This document shows, piece after piece, positions 15,931-24,139 of a DNA stretch of 25,500 bases. Under the pieces are notes generated by a model that was not told where the DNA came from, ran no database searches, and saw only the letters and a program-made list of their open reading frames with translations. The DNA lies in contig NCCR01000056.1 in NCBI GenBank assembly GCA_002279765.1, positions 4,100-29,599 on the forward strand. The letters run 5' to 3'. This DNA is from Verrucomicrobia bacterium 12-59-8 (GTDB lineage Bacteria; Verrucomicrobiota; Verrucomicrobiae; Verrucomicrobiales; Verrucomicrobiaceae). The translations under genes and the position numbers were made by a program. The stretch's first letter is position 1. Each line of letters begins with the position of its first letter.

Positions 15931-17283
15931 TCAATTCTGCATGCAGCGCTCCACCTTGCGCCGGCTGTTGGCCATCATCGTGAGAGCCGAAGGGCGGCAG
16001 CCCAGCTCAGGCAGGACGGATGCGTCCACAGCCACCACCCTGCCCTGCTGCGTGCGCTGCAAATAGTCGTCCAAAGTGACCTCCCCAGCTTCCTCCGAGG
16101 CCACTCGTGCGGCACAGAAGTGGAAGCCGCCACCGGGCGCCGGGGCGGCGACCTTCCACACTCTGGCGCGCTGTTTGATCCAGTGCAGGAAGCCGGTCAT
16201 CTCCGGATCGTTGGAGGAGTCCGCCGTCTCTTCCACAAAGGCTGTAGGGATGCCGCGTTCCAGCCGGTAGCGCATCTGGGTGGCATGCGTCCACACCTGG
16301 ATGGGGGTGATCAGGTTCATAAGCCCCGGGATGTTGAGCCCCCTGGTAATTGTGGGCAGCTTGAGCATGGCCAGCAGCAGGCTGAGCGGCGCATGGCTGA
16401 GCCGGTAAAGAGAGGCAAACACCTTCACCTCGTCCTGGATGATGCGTTCGATGGCGAGGGTGTTGAAGTGCTTTTCACCATCGGCCCGGGCGGTGGGCAG
16501 CCCGTTCCGCCGGAGGGTGGTGTAGAGCATGCTGGGCGCGTGGTCGCCAAAGGTGGCGGAGCCGATGTCCGCGCAGGAGGCGAAGGCGAGATTCAAGGTA
16601 CCAACCACGCCGGCCGCGAGCAGCAGCAGCCGCCCTTCCGCCGTGGAGCCGTCTGACAATGTCACGCGGACGATGTCCCCTTGGGTCTCCCATTGGACCG
16701 CGGAGAGGTGCACCACCGTGGCATCATGGGCAGCCGCCTGGGCATGAAAGGCCTCCCGCATGGACTGTAGGCCGGGCACCTTGCGGCCACCTGCCGTGCC
16801 CGCACCCCTGCTGCCGAGCACGAGGTTCGGCGTGCGGTGGCTGTAGCCCGAGTCGAGCGACACGGTGCTCCTGGCATCCACGCCGGGAGAGCACTGAAAC
16901 AGCGACTCGATCCTTCCACAGGCGTCCAGGTACTGCGCGTGGCTGTCAAAGGTGCCCCGGGGCCAGGGATCATTGACCTCATAGCGGGCAAACTGCTGCC
17001 CCCAGTAGTTGGCCAGGCCGCCGACGATGGCTGGACGTAGCAGCTCCCCTTTAGCCGGGCCGGCAAAGGGGATGCGCTGACCGATGCCGATCTCCTCCCC
17101 GCTCTCCCTGGCGGTGGAGGCGATCTTGGCGTGCATAGACCGGGCATGCGCTGGCAGCAACTTGGGGCCCGCGCCGGTCACGACGAGGATCTTTCGCCCC
17201 TTGGGCAGGGCGGAAAGTGCTGCCACGGCGCACGGGCCGGAGCCGATCAGCAGGATGTCAAAGAGCATGGGAGGTGCCGCCAT
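15931..17283 (-). CDS. GMC-type FAD-dependent oxidoreductase
   Basis: The product is 450 residues. It begins with an FAD-binding dinucleotide fold, FDILLIGSGPCAVAALSAL (GSGP at 14-17). A middle segment follows with VGGLANYWGQQFARYE, as in GMC and sugar-oxidising flavoproteins. The C-terminus, DASVLPELG then SALTMMANSRR, resembles the last conserved GMC block (DASV-P then LT-A). It is about 50-100 residues shorter than classic GMC enzymes, and the usual active-site His/Asn pair is not obvious (GGGFHFCAAR, GCRPSALT). It probably oxidises a sugar hydroxyl or related alcohol. ATG 17281-17283 is used; an in-frame ATG at 17266-17268 is equally possible, and neither has a ribosome binding site. It lies between FkbM and SDR genes with gaps of about 15 bases on each side. 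Confidence 0.78.
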   Translation of the reverse strand: MAAPPMLFDILLIGSGPCAVAALSALPKGRKILVVTGAGPKLLPAHARSMHAKIASTARESGEEIGIGQRIPFAGPAKGELLRPAIVGGLANYWGQQFARYEVNDPWPRGTFDSHAQYLDACGRIESLFQCSPGVDARSTVSLDSGYSHRTPNLVLGSRGAGTAGGRKVPGLQSMREAFHAQAAAHDATVVHLSAVQWETQGDIVRVTLSDGSTAEGRLLLLAAGVVGTLNLAFASCADIGSATFGDHAPSMLYTTLRRNGLPTARADGEKHFNTLAIERIIQDEVKVFASLYRLSHAPLSLLLAMLKLPTITRGLNIPGLMNLITPIQVWTHATQMRYRLERGIPTAFVEETADSSNDPEMTGFLHWIKQRARVWKVAAPAPGGGFHFCAARVASEEAGEVTLDDYLQRTQQGRVVAVDASVLPELGCRPSALTMMANSRRKVERCMQN

Positions 17284-17298
17284 TAAGCCAGCCCATGA

Positions 17299-18123
17299 TC
17301 AGCGCGGCAGCGCCGCAAAATCACAGGAACCGAGCTCCGGCACGACGCGACGCGCGGCAGCCTCATCCGGGATGCGCGTCTTTCCATCACACAGGTAGAT
17401 GTCATAGTTCAGCGCGCTGAAGTAGGCGGTGAAGTCGTCGAAGGTGTAGCCGCGTTTCTCGTTCTCGTAGAAGCAGAACTCGAAGACCACGACGGGGCGC
17501 CAGCGCTGCAGGGTCTGCTTCGCGCCCTTGAGGATGTCCAGCTCGTGGCCGTCTGTGTCGATCTTGATGAAGTCGAGGTGATCGAGCGACTCCTGCTGCG
17601 CGAGGCCGTCAATGGAGATGGTGGGGCAAGTGACCTCATGGGCCTCCCCGAGATGCACCTCGTGCTTGGTGCCGGCGGTGTTGTCCAGCCGCCAGCTCGG
17701 GTAGGCGACCATGCTGGTGGTGCTCTGCGTGCCATCCCCGACAAAGGCCTGGACGGTGCGAATACGGGGCTGCAGCGCGGGGTTGAGCTCGATGTTGCGA
17801 TTGAGCCGCTTGAAAGCGTGGTCAGTGGGCTCCACGGCGATGATGCGAGCCTTGGTGTGACGGGCGGCGAGGGGGAGGCAGATGGCACCGATGTTGGCGC
17901 CGATGTCGATGGCGCAGAAGTCGTCTTTGCGCGGCAGGATCGTGCCATCAATGACCCACTTCTGAAAGCTGCCGAAGAGGAAGAGGGAGAGGTCGATGCC
18001 CTCGGCGAGGTCGGCATCAAAGCGGACGCCGTTGCGGGTGATGACACGATGCTGGCTGAAGCCGACCAGCCGCAGGCAGCGGTAGATGAATTTGGCAAAG
18101 CCGATCTTGGTTTTGGTGTTCAA
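17299..18123 (-). CDS. FkbM-family SAM-dependent methyltransferase
   Basis: The product is 274 residues. It shows the SAM-binding motif FCAIDIGANIGAICLPLA (Asp73 to Gly79), the acidic end of strand 2 (IIAVEP, Glu98), and the FkbM hallmark block ISIDGLA followed by LDFIKIDTDGHELDILKGA. The C-terminus has VVVFEFCFYENEKRGYTFDDF. FkbM enzymes O-methylate sugars and polyketides, and in polysaccharide loci they probably methylate a sugar hydroxyl. The only usable start is TTG at 18121-18123, because no in-frame ATG or GTG occurs before the conserved region and a stop lies just upstream. No Shine-Dalgarno is present; the leader is pyrimidine-rich. It starts 22 bases after the DUF6056-like gene. Confidence 0.9.
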   Translation of the reverse strand: MNTKTKIGFAKFIYRCLRLVGFSQHRVITRNGVRFDADLAEGIDLSLFLFGSFQKWVIDGTILPRKDDFCAIDIGANIGAICLPLAARHTKARIIAVEPTDHAFKRLNRNIELNPALQPRIRTVQAFVGDGTQSTTSMVAYPSWRLDNTAGTKHEVHLGEAHEVTCPTISIDGLAQQESLDHLDFIKIDTDGHELDILKGAKQTLQRWRPVVVFEFCFYENEKRGYTFDDFTAYFSALNYDIYLCDGKTRIPDEAAARRVVPELGSCDFAALPR

Positions 18124-18145
18124 AGCGGGCGGGAGGTGGGGCGGT

Positions 18146-19540
18146 TCAAGGCTTCACGGCCAGGCTGCGCTTGCGGAAGAAGCGTGCGCAGCCGGTGTTG
18201 CGCCAGTTGGCAGGGTCAGTTTTCAGGTCGTTGAAGAAGAGCGTCAAGGGGCGCGCCTTGAGCTCAGGAAGCAGGAGGTCCTGCTCGGATGAGGCGCGGA
18301 TGGTGGCGTGGCGCTCGTTGCATTCACGGTCATAGCGGGCGGCGTCTCCGCTGAGGAGGTCGCGCCAGGCGGCCTTCACGTTGTTGTTGGTGGTGCCGAG
18401 GGCCGTGGCGAACAGCAGGAAAGCCAGGAGGGAGAGGAGCACACCCGCGCGCGGGATCTCGACCTGGAAGGAACGCAGCAGGGAGACGACCCCGGCGAGG
18501 AGGAGGACCCAGTCGATGATGAAGAAGAGCAGCAGCAGATTGATGGCGCGTTGGGGGATGAGGGCACCCATGCTCCAGGTGCCGAGGAAGAAGCCACCAA
18601 AGACCGTGGCCAGCATGAGCAGCAAGGCGATGATGACGAGCTCCCACGCCCGCTGGCGTGAAAGCTGGAAGGCCGCAGGCCAGGTGCTGAGGATGACGAG
18701 GGAAAACAGGACGATGGGCAGGAAGACCAGCCAGATGGCCGCCTGCCTGACGCCGAGCTTCAAGGCCATGAGAAAGGCGGGGATGAACACGTGGTGCACG
18801 TCGTTGGTGTACCAGGCGCGGCGGTTGGCATTCCCCGGGGTGAGGACGACCATGGCCACGCCGACGAAGGTGGCCGAGAGGACGATTAGCAGCGGGCGGC
18901 TGACCTGGCGATGACGCCAGAAGAAGAGGACATTGAGCGCGGTGATGTGGGCGAGGAAGACGGCCATGGCCACCTCGGTGCAGCCGGTGATGGCCACCGC
19001 GAGGAGGCAGGCGACGACAAGCGCGAGGGGACGCGGGCACCAGTCCAGCTCCAGGCAGCGCCTGCCAAACATGCCAGCGAGGCAGAAAAAGAGAAGGCAG
19101 GGCAGCGTGTAGCCCGCAGAGCCGGTGCCCCAGTAGAAGCCCTGGGAGGTGCTGGCCATCCCCCACACAAACAGCACTGAGGCCATGACGACGAGCGCCC
19201 ATTTCCAGCCCTTCGAGGCTTCGGGAAACCAGGGGCCGACGGCCCAGCGCATGCTGCCCACGAGGCCGAGCACGAGCAGGAGGCTGTAGCACTTGAAGGT
19301 GCCAAAGGACAGCAGCATGGGGTGCATGAACAGCAGCGCGGAGGAGAAGAACCGCCCGGTGAGACCGAAATAGAAGTCGATGTTGGACTGCCAGTAGCCC
19401 TTTTCCATCGTGTCCGCCGCCATGTACCAGTCGTCCGCCGAAGGCTGTGAGTAGGCGCACAGGATCACAAAGGGGACGAGGCCAATGAAGGCCACCAGCC
19501 CGATGAGGCAGGGATTCAAGAAAGAGAGCAGACGACGCAT
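18146..19540 (-). CDS. DUF6056-like polytopic membrane protein, possible GT-C-type transferase
   Basis: This 464-residue protein has about eleven hydrophobic helices. It begins MRRLLSFLNPCLIGLV, and just after helix 1 it carries PSADDWYMA, with Asp36-Asp37 where GT-C-type enzymes have their catalytic acidic pair in the first outside loop. Together with the next block (FYFGLTGRFFSS) this matches my memory of DUF6056 proteins, which accompany surface-glycan genes and lack an assigned function. Possible roles are periplasmic glycosyl transfer or polymerisation (Wzy-like). I start at ATG 19538-19540, five bases after the upstream gene's stop. A longer reading to 19945 was rejected because its first 135 residues are low-complexity antisense-like sequence inside the upstream gene. 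Confidence 0.72.
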   Translation of the reverse strand: MRRLLSFLNPCLIGLVAFIGLVPFVILCAYSQPSADDWYMAADTMEKGYWQSNIDFYFGLTGRFFSSALLFMHPMLLSFGTFKCYSLLLVLGLVGSMRWAVGPWFPEASKGWKWALVVMASVLFVWGMASTSQGFYWGTGSAGYTLPCLLFFCLAGMFGRRCLELDWCPRPLALVVACLLAVAITGCTEVAMAVFLAHITALNVLFFWRHRQVSRPLLIVLSATFVGVAMVVLTPGNANRRAWYTNDVHHVFIPAFLMALKLGVRQAAIWLVFLPIVLFSLVILSTWPAAFQLSRQRAWELVIIALLLMLATVFGGFFLGTWSMGALIPQRAINLLLLFFIIDWVLLLAGVVSLLRSFQVEIPRAGVLLSLLAFLLFATALGTTNNNVKAAWRDLLSGDAARYDRECNERHATIRASSEQDLLLPELKARPLTLFFNDLKTDPANWRNTGCARFFRKRSLAVKP

Positions 19541-19545
19541 TCGGG

Positions 19546-20777
19546 TCAGAGAGTGTTGGGCCGGGGTTGTGGCTGTGCCTTTGGCTGCGGCGCAATCAAG
19601 ACAGGCGTGCCACGCCAAGCAAGGAGCCGCAAGACCCTGGTGCCTATGGCGCGCGCGCCCCAGATGGAGAACGTATCCACCGTGGCATGCAGGGCTCTGG
19701 CACAGAGGAGGGTGATGACGATGAGCGTGAGCAGGGCAAGCGCGGCAGCGGCCGTGTAGCCGCCAAGTGGCAGGGCGGAGATGAAGACCCAGGAGCAGGC
19801 GGTGCCGAGCACGAGGAAGTGCGCGCCATAGAGCGAGTACGACACCTTGCCCAAAAACAGGACGGGACGTCGGGTGAGAAAGCGCTGGGCCGCAGGCGCA
19901 TGCAGCACTAGGAGGAACAAGGCCAGCGCCCCCACCATGGACCACCCGCCCCCCAGCCAGCGCAGCGGCGGACTGAACCAGTAGGCCTCATGCGCCTCCG
20001 GGGTGGTCATGGCATACTTGGGATAAGAGCCGCAGACAAGCGTGACGAGGATGAGCAGAACGCACAGCCAGCCTGGCAGGCTGACCGGCCGGGGCTTCCC
20101 TGCCCTGACACGGGCGCACTGCCAGTCCGCAAACATGAGGCCGATGATGAAGCACTGGAAGAAGTTTCCTTTGAACCACCACGCGCCGGCCAGCATGAGG
20201 CCCCAGCGCACCAGGCGCAGCTGCCCGAAGAGCAGAATGCCATACACGAGGAAGGAACCGAGCAGCTCCCTCTTGATGGTCCACATGGGCTGGTTGTAGG
20301 TGGTGGCCATCTCAAATGGGGAGGTGGCCAGCTGCCAGGCCAGCGCGCCGGTGTCAGGAGCGGGAGCAGGCCAGAAGTAGTCAAACCAACCGGAGCCGCT
20401 GGACAGGGCCACCTCGTGATTGCGATAGAGGCCCATGCGCCACAGCAGCCAGGAAAGCACGGTGGTGGCCAGCACAATGCCCGCCAGGGCGTGCCTTTGA
20501 GCAGCAGTGGCAACGCCAGCACATAACCACTGAGCAGAAAGAACAGGCACACGGCAAAGTGGCCTGCGACGAGCAGCCCTAAGGGCGGATATAGGAAGGC
20601 CTGCTCCCAGCCGCCATGCAAGGGCGCCGCACCGCCGGTGGTGCCGTGCGGATACAGCGCGGAAACGAAGTGGGCGAGCACCACGGCGGAGGCAGCCAGC
20701 CCACGCAGGCCGTCCAGATGCTCATACCGCACCGCATATGTCGTCGCATGGCTCATGTATACTTTTGTCGAGGGCAT
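19546..20777 (-). pseudogene. Acyltransferase family 3 gene broken by an out-of-frame internal deletion
   Basis: Two overlapping reading frames together give one acyltransferase-3 protein. The N-terminal frame (start ATG 20775-20777, or 20754-20756) reads YEHLDGLRGLAASAVVLAH and FFLLSGYVLALPLLLKG, then turns into nonsense. The C-terminal frame reads sensibly from about 20490 (ALAGIVLATTVLSWLLW), through FSYxx-type KVSYSLYGAHFLVLG, to the stop at 19546. Between the two the family block equivalent to RRVFRLYPVYW in the intact paralogues, with its conserved basic residues, is absent. The break is therefore a loss of roughly 20 codons plus a frame change near 20485-20502, not a simple one-base slip. 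The product is probably inactive. A local assembly or sequencing error, or a strain-level on/off variant, remains possible. Confidence 0.8.
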
Positions 20778-20821
20778 AACAGCGGTTCCGGCACCTTTCC
20801 GCCGCCATTCTCTTTCCCCTT

Positions 20822-22303
20822 TTACATCTGCGGAAGCTTGAGCTTCAGGAACGCGGCCCAGCAGAAGCGCAGCATGACGAGGCCGTTTTTAAAGCGGCGG
20901 TTCATCTTCGTGTCCCCATACGTGCGCTCTTGGTAATGCACGGGCATGTCGATGATGCGGAGGTTCAGCTTGGCCGCGCCGAAGAGCAGCTCGTAGTCAC
21001 CCCAGCGGTCCTCGGCGCCCCAGGTGTCGATCATGAGGTTGATTTTTTCCCAGTCTCTGCGCCACAGCACCTTGGTGCCACAGAGGGTGTCGCGCACCGG
21101 AGAGCCGAGCAGGTAGGAGAAGAGCGTGGCGAAGCCTTTGTTGCCCAGCATGTTGGCAAACTTCATGGCCTGGCCCTGCATGGGATACACGAGGCGTGAG
21201 CCATTGATGAAGTCCCCTTTGCCGGAGGCGATGGCCTCTACAAAACGCGGGAGCTCCTCCGGCATGACGGTGAGGTCGGCATCCAGGATCATGAGGATGT
21301 CCCCGGTGGCGGCGCGGAAGCCGGTCCAGACGTTGCGCGACTTTGAGATGGCGGGCCCGGCGACAAGGCGGATGTTTTTCTGCGGAAACTCGGCCTGCAT
21401 GAGGCGGACCTCATCGGAGGTGCCGTCCGTGGACTTGTCATCGCAGAAGATGATCTCAGTCTCCTTCCCCAGCTCGGGCATGCGCTCCACGGCGCTGCGC
21501 ACATTGCCCTTTTCATCCTTGCACGGGATGATGACGGAGACCTTGAAGTCAGACACGGGGCGCGGCTGTGGCGTGGGCCGGGCGACGATGAAGTGGCAGA
21601 GGTTCAGGCGGTCGAGCAAAGGCATCCAGGCGATGAACTTGTTCATCAGATTACTGAGCAGCGGAATGCCGAAGGGCATCAGCACGCGGCGGGAGATGCG
21701 CAGCAGCTCGAAGCCGGAGAGGTGCAGCAGCCCGGCGTAATCCGAGACGGAAAGCCAGTTGGGCTCGACCTTGGGGCTCTTGAGCCTGGACTTCTCTGCC
21801 AGCGAGACCAGAGGCTCCCAAAAGTGGTTGTAGGTGTAGATGATGACGCGGGCGTGCGGGGCGCAGACAGAGCGCACGCGGTTAAACATGGCCTGGATAT
21901 CCACGCTGTCCGTGGTGTCCTGGATGAGCACTGTGTCAAAGGAGCCTTCCGGAAGCTGCTTCTCGGGATCCATGACATGGAAGGCGGCCTGCGGGTGCTT
22001 TTGGCGTGCGAGGTCGATCATCTTCGGGCTGACGTCCACGGCGGTGACGGAGCCGGCCTGGATGTAGTCCAGCAGCTTGCCGGTCTGGCAGCGGATGAAG
22101 AGCAGGTTTCCAGCATCCCCGATGAGCGTCTTCAGCTCACGTCCTACGAGGCTGTAGAAGTGCTCGTTGCGCGTGATGTGGTAGTCGCGCTCGGCGGCAT
22201 TGGCCTCGGCGCTTTCCAGGATGCTCTGCCGCTTGCCCTCAATGGCGGCCATGCCCCAGAGAACTGGGCTGTCGGGAGGAGGAGCGTTGTTTGTGTCAGA
22301 CAT
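20822..22303 (-). CDS. Fusion of a class I methyltransferase and a GT2 glycosyltransferase
   Basis: The product is 493 residues with two domains. Residues about 40-245 resemble a Methyltransf_11/25-type SAM methyltransferase: LLFIRCQTGKLLDYI at motif I, AVDVSPKMIDLA with Asp90, then GSFDTVLIQDT. Motif I has only one glycine, so SAM binding may be weakened. Residues about 254-490 are a GT2 domain with VSVIIPCKDEKGN, FCDDKSTDGT (about 287-295) and LDADLT (DxD at 341-343), ending in MPVHYQERTYGDTKMNRRF as in DPM1-type enzymes. The Pro-rich linker PTPQPRP joins them. It may couple recognition or modification of one sugar with its transfer. The gene starts 38 bases after the SDR gene (22342-23400). 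ATG 22301-22303 has no clear ribosome binding site. Confidence 0.85.
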   Translation of the reverse strand: MSDTNNAPPPDSPVLWGMAAIEGKRQSILESAEANAAERDYHITRNEHFYSLVGRELKTLIGDAGNLLFIRCQTGKLLDYIQAGSVTAVDVSPKMIDLARQKHPQAAFHVMDPEKQLPEGSFDTVLIQDTTDSVDIQAMFNRVRSVCAPHARVIIYTYNHFWEPLVSLAEKSRLKSPKVEPNWLSVSDYAGLLHLSGFELLRISRRVLMPFGIPLLSNLMNKFIAWMPLLDRLNLCHFIVARPTPQPRPVSDFKVSVIIPCKDEKGNVRSAVERMPELGKETEIIFCDDKSTDGTSDEVRLMQAEFPQKNIRLVAGPAISKSRNVWTGFRAATGDILMILDADLTVMPEELPRFVEAIASGKGDFINGSRLVYPMQGQAMKFANMLGNKGFATLFSYLLGSPVRDTLCGTKVLWRRDWEKINLMIDTWGAEDRWGDYELLFGAAKLNLRIIDMPVHYQERTYGDTKMNRRFKNGLVMLRFCWAAFLKLKLPQM

Positions 22304-22341
22304 GGCGTTTTCGAACAGGCTGCAAAGCGGCGTGGCCCACC

Positions 22342-23400
22342 TCAGGAGGCCTGGGTGCGGGCCAGCCAGGACTGGTGAATCTCCTGGAAGGTGGTCTTGA
22401 GGTCCTTGGTGAGGTTCCAGCCCGGGTAGTGGGCCTTCATCTTGTCGAGATTGGAGATGTAGCAGATGTGGTCCCCCTGGCGGTTCTGCTCCACGTACTC
22501 ATGCTGCATGTGCTTGCCGGAGATGGAGGCGATTAGATCGAAGGCCTCCAGGATGGAGATGGAGTTGTCACGGCCACCGCCGATGTTGTACACCTCGCCC
22601 TGGCGCGGTGCGGCGATGAAATGCTCCATGAAGCTGACGACGTCATGGCTGTGGATGTTGTCGCGCACCTGCTTGCCTTTGTACCCGAAGACGCGGTAGG
22701 TGCGGCCTTCGAGATTGCAGCGGATGAGGTAGCTGAGGAAGCCGTGGAGCTCCACACCGCTGTGATTGGGGCCGGTGAGGCAGCCGCCGCGCAGCGCGCA
22801 GGTGGGCATGCCAAAGTAGCGGCCGTATTCCTGGACCATGACATCGGCGGCCACTTTGGAAGCGCCAAAGAGGGAGTGCTTGCTCTGGTCGATGCGGAAG
22901 GTCTCGCGGATGCCGTCGGTGTAGGTGGCGTCGGCGTAGTCCCAGCGCTTTTCAAGTTCAGTCAGGGCGATCTCATTGGGAGCGTCGCCATAGACCTTGT
23001 TGGTGCTCATGTGGACGAAGGGAGACTCCGGGCAGGCAAGGCGCGCGGCCTCCAGGAAGTTCAAAGTGCCCACGGCGTTCACATCGAAGTCATCAAAAGG
23101 GCGGCTGGCGGCTAGGTCGTGGCTGGGCTGCGCTGCGGTATGCACGATGGCGTCTGGATGCAGCTCCTTCAGCAGGGCCTGCACGCCGGCGCGGTTGCGG
23201 ATGTCCAGCTCATGATGATTGAAGGACGGGAACTGGTTTTTGAGGCGCTGCGTGTTCCAGCGGGTGTCGCCGCCGGGGCCGAAGAAGTCGGCGCGCATGT
23301 TATTGTCCACTCCATGGACCGTCCATCCGGCCTCGGAGAAATGGGTAACGACTTCCGAGCCGATGAGGCCCGAGGATCCGGTGACGAGAAGACTTTTCAT
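22342..23400 (-). CDS. Extended SDR, CDP-paratose/CDP-tyvelose 2-epimerase-like
   Basis: The product is 352 residues. The N-terminus [16 protein letters not shown] has the GxxGxxG loop at 8-14, and the blocks [12 protein letters not shown] (about 128-139) and [14 protein letters not shown] match CDP-tyvelose 2-epimerase-type enzymes. Those act on CDP-3,6-dideoxyhexoses. The catalytic YxxxK position reads SLFGASK, that is Phe178 and Lys182, so the usual catalytic tyrosine is missing. The reaction may therefore differ from classical 2-epimerisation, or another residue may serve; substrate is unknown. It is spaced 38 bases from the methyltransferase-GT2 fusion and 49 bases from the methyltransferase gene upstream. 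ATG 23398-23400 follows a pyrimidine-rich leader with no Shine-Dalgarno. Confidence 0.88.
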   Translation of the reverse strand: MKSLLVTGSSGLIGSEVVTHFSEAGWTVHGVDNNMRADFFGPGGDTRWNTQRLKNQFPSFNHHELDIRNRAGVQALLKELHPDAIVHTAAQPSHDLAASRPFDDFDVNAVGTLNFLEAARLACPESPFVHMSTNKVYGDAPNEIALTELEKRWDYADATYTDGIRETFRIDQSKHSLFGASKVAADVMVQEYGRYFGMPTCALRGGCLTGPNHSGVELHGFLSYLIRCNLEGRTYRVFGYKGKQVRDNIHSHDVVSFMEHFIAAPRQGEVYNIGGGRDNSISILEAFDLIASISGKHMQHEYVEQNRQGDHICYISNLDKMKAHYPGWNLTKDLKTTFQEIHQSWLARTQAS

Positions 23401-23449
23401 GGGGCGGTTGGGTTGGTGGAAAGGAGAAGTGGCGGACTATGCTGCGCTT

Positions 23450-24115
23450 TTAAACGGAAGCTGACATTTCTGCGGGTGGCTGTGCGACGTGGGCCCAAAG
23501 GGTGCCGGTCACTCTGAAATCGCCATTGAACGACTCATCCACGGCCTGGGACACTCCTGGCCAAAACCTGGAGTAGTCATGTCCGGCAATGATGGCCACG
23601 CCCGCCTTCCGTGCCCAGGTGATGTCTGCCAGCACATGCACATATTCGTGGCTGGCGTCAATGAAGATCATTGACGGTGCGGGCCCTTTGTAAGTGGCAT
23701 AAAAGTCCGAGCTCAGCCCTTCAAACAAGGTGGTGTTGCATTTGCTGGAGACATAGGCCAGGCAGCGCCGGGTGAAGTCACGATGGGCCAGAGGCACCAG
23801 TCCCACCGGGTTCCAGCTGTAGTCATCAATGGTGATCAGTTCCTTCTCCGGGTCCTTCCAGCAGGCGATGGACTGCGTGGTGAAGCCGAACAAGGTGCCT
23901 ACCTCGACAATGGGCCCGTCAATCTTGTTGGCCATCAGCACAAGTTCCTCGAGCAGGACAAGCTCCTCCGGCTGAACAGAGCCTTCAAGGCCCGGCTTTG
24001 TGCGTTCACAGAAGGAGAGAAAGACGTCCAGAGACTGCTTGTGCGCGGCGGCGCTTCGTTGTCTTTGCCTCAGCCGCCGGAGCGCCTGAATGAATTTTCT
24101 CGCAGTGCTTTTCAT
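23450..24115 (-). CDS. Class I SAM-dependent methyltransferase (Methyltransf_24 type)
   Basis: The product is 221 residues. A basic N-terminal helix (KFIQALRRLRQRQRS) precedes the SAM site GPIVEVGTLFGFTTQSIA (67-84; motif I EVGT-FG). ITIDDYSWN is at the strand-2 position, and then the Methyltransf_24 hallmark MIFIDASHEYVHVLADI and AIIAGHDYSRFWPGVSQAV. The family often occurs in glycan and secondary-metabolite loci and methylates small acceptors, but the acceptor is unknown. ATG 24113-24115 has a pyrimidine-rich upstream region (TTTTTCCCC) with no Shine-Dalgarno. It starts 24 bases after the GT2 gene (24140-25135) stops and precedes the SDR gene in the same direction. Confidence 0.88.
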   Translation of the reverse strand: MKSTARKFIQALRRLRQRQRSAAAHKQSLDVFLSFCERTKPGLEGSVQPEELVLLEELVLMANKIDGPIVEVGTLFGFTTQSIACWKDPEKELITIDDYSWNPVGLVPLAHRDFTRRCLAYVSSKCNTTLFEGLSSDFYATYKGPAPSMIFIDASHEYVHVLADITWARKAGVAIIAGHDYSRFWPGVSQAVDESFNGDFRVTGTLWAHVAQPPAEMSASV

Positions 24116-24139
24116 GTCAGAAATAATGGGGAAAAAGGG

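Noticed and set aside
18330..19595. 421-codon open frame on the minus strand
   Set aside because: It is out of frame with the DUF6056-like gene, and its product is His/Arg/Pro-rich without hydrophobic helices.
19541..19945. N-terminal extension of the DUF6056-like protein
   Set aside because: The added 135 residues are low-complexity and lie within the upstream acyltransferase coding region; ATG 19538-19540 gives a normal membrane-protein start.
19546..20550. Two separate genes, or programmed frameshifting, in the broken acyltransferase
   Set aside because: Neither half makes a full acyltransferase, there is no slippery heptamer that I can see at the junction, and a conserved block is missing, so loss by deletion fits better.
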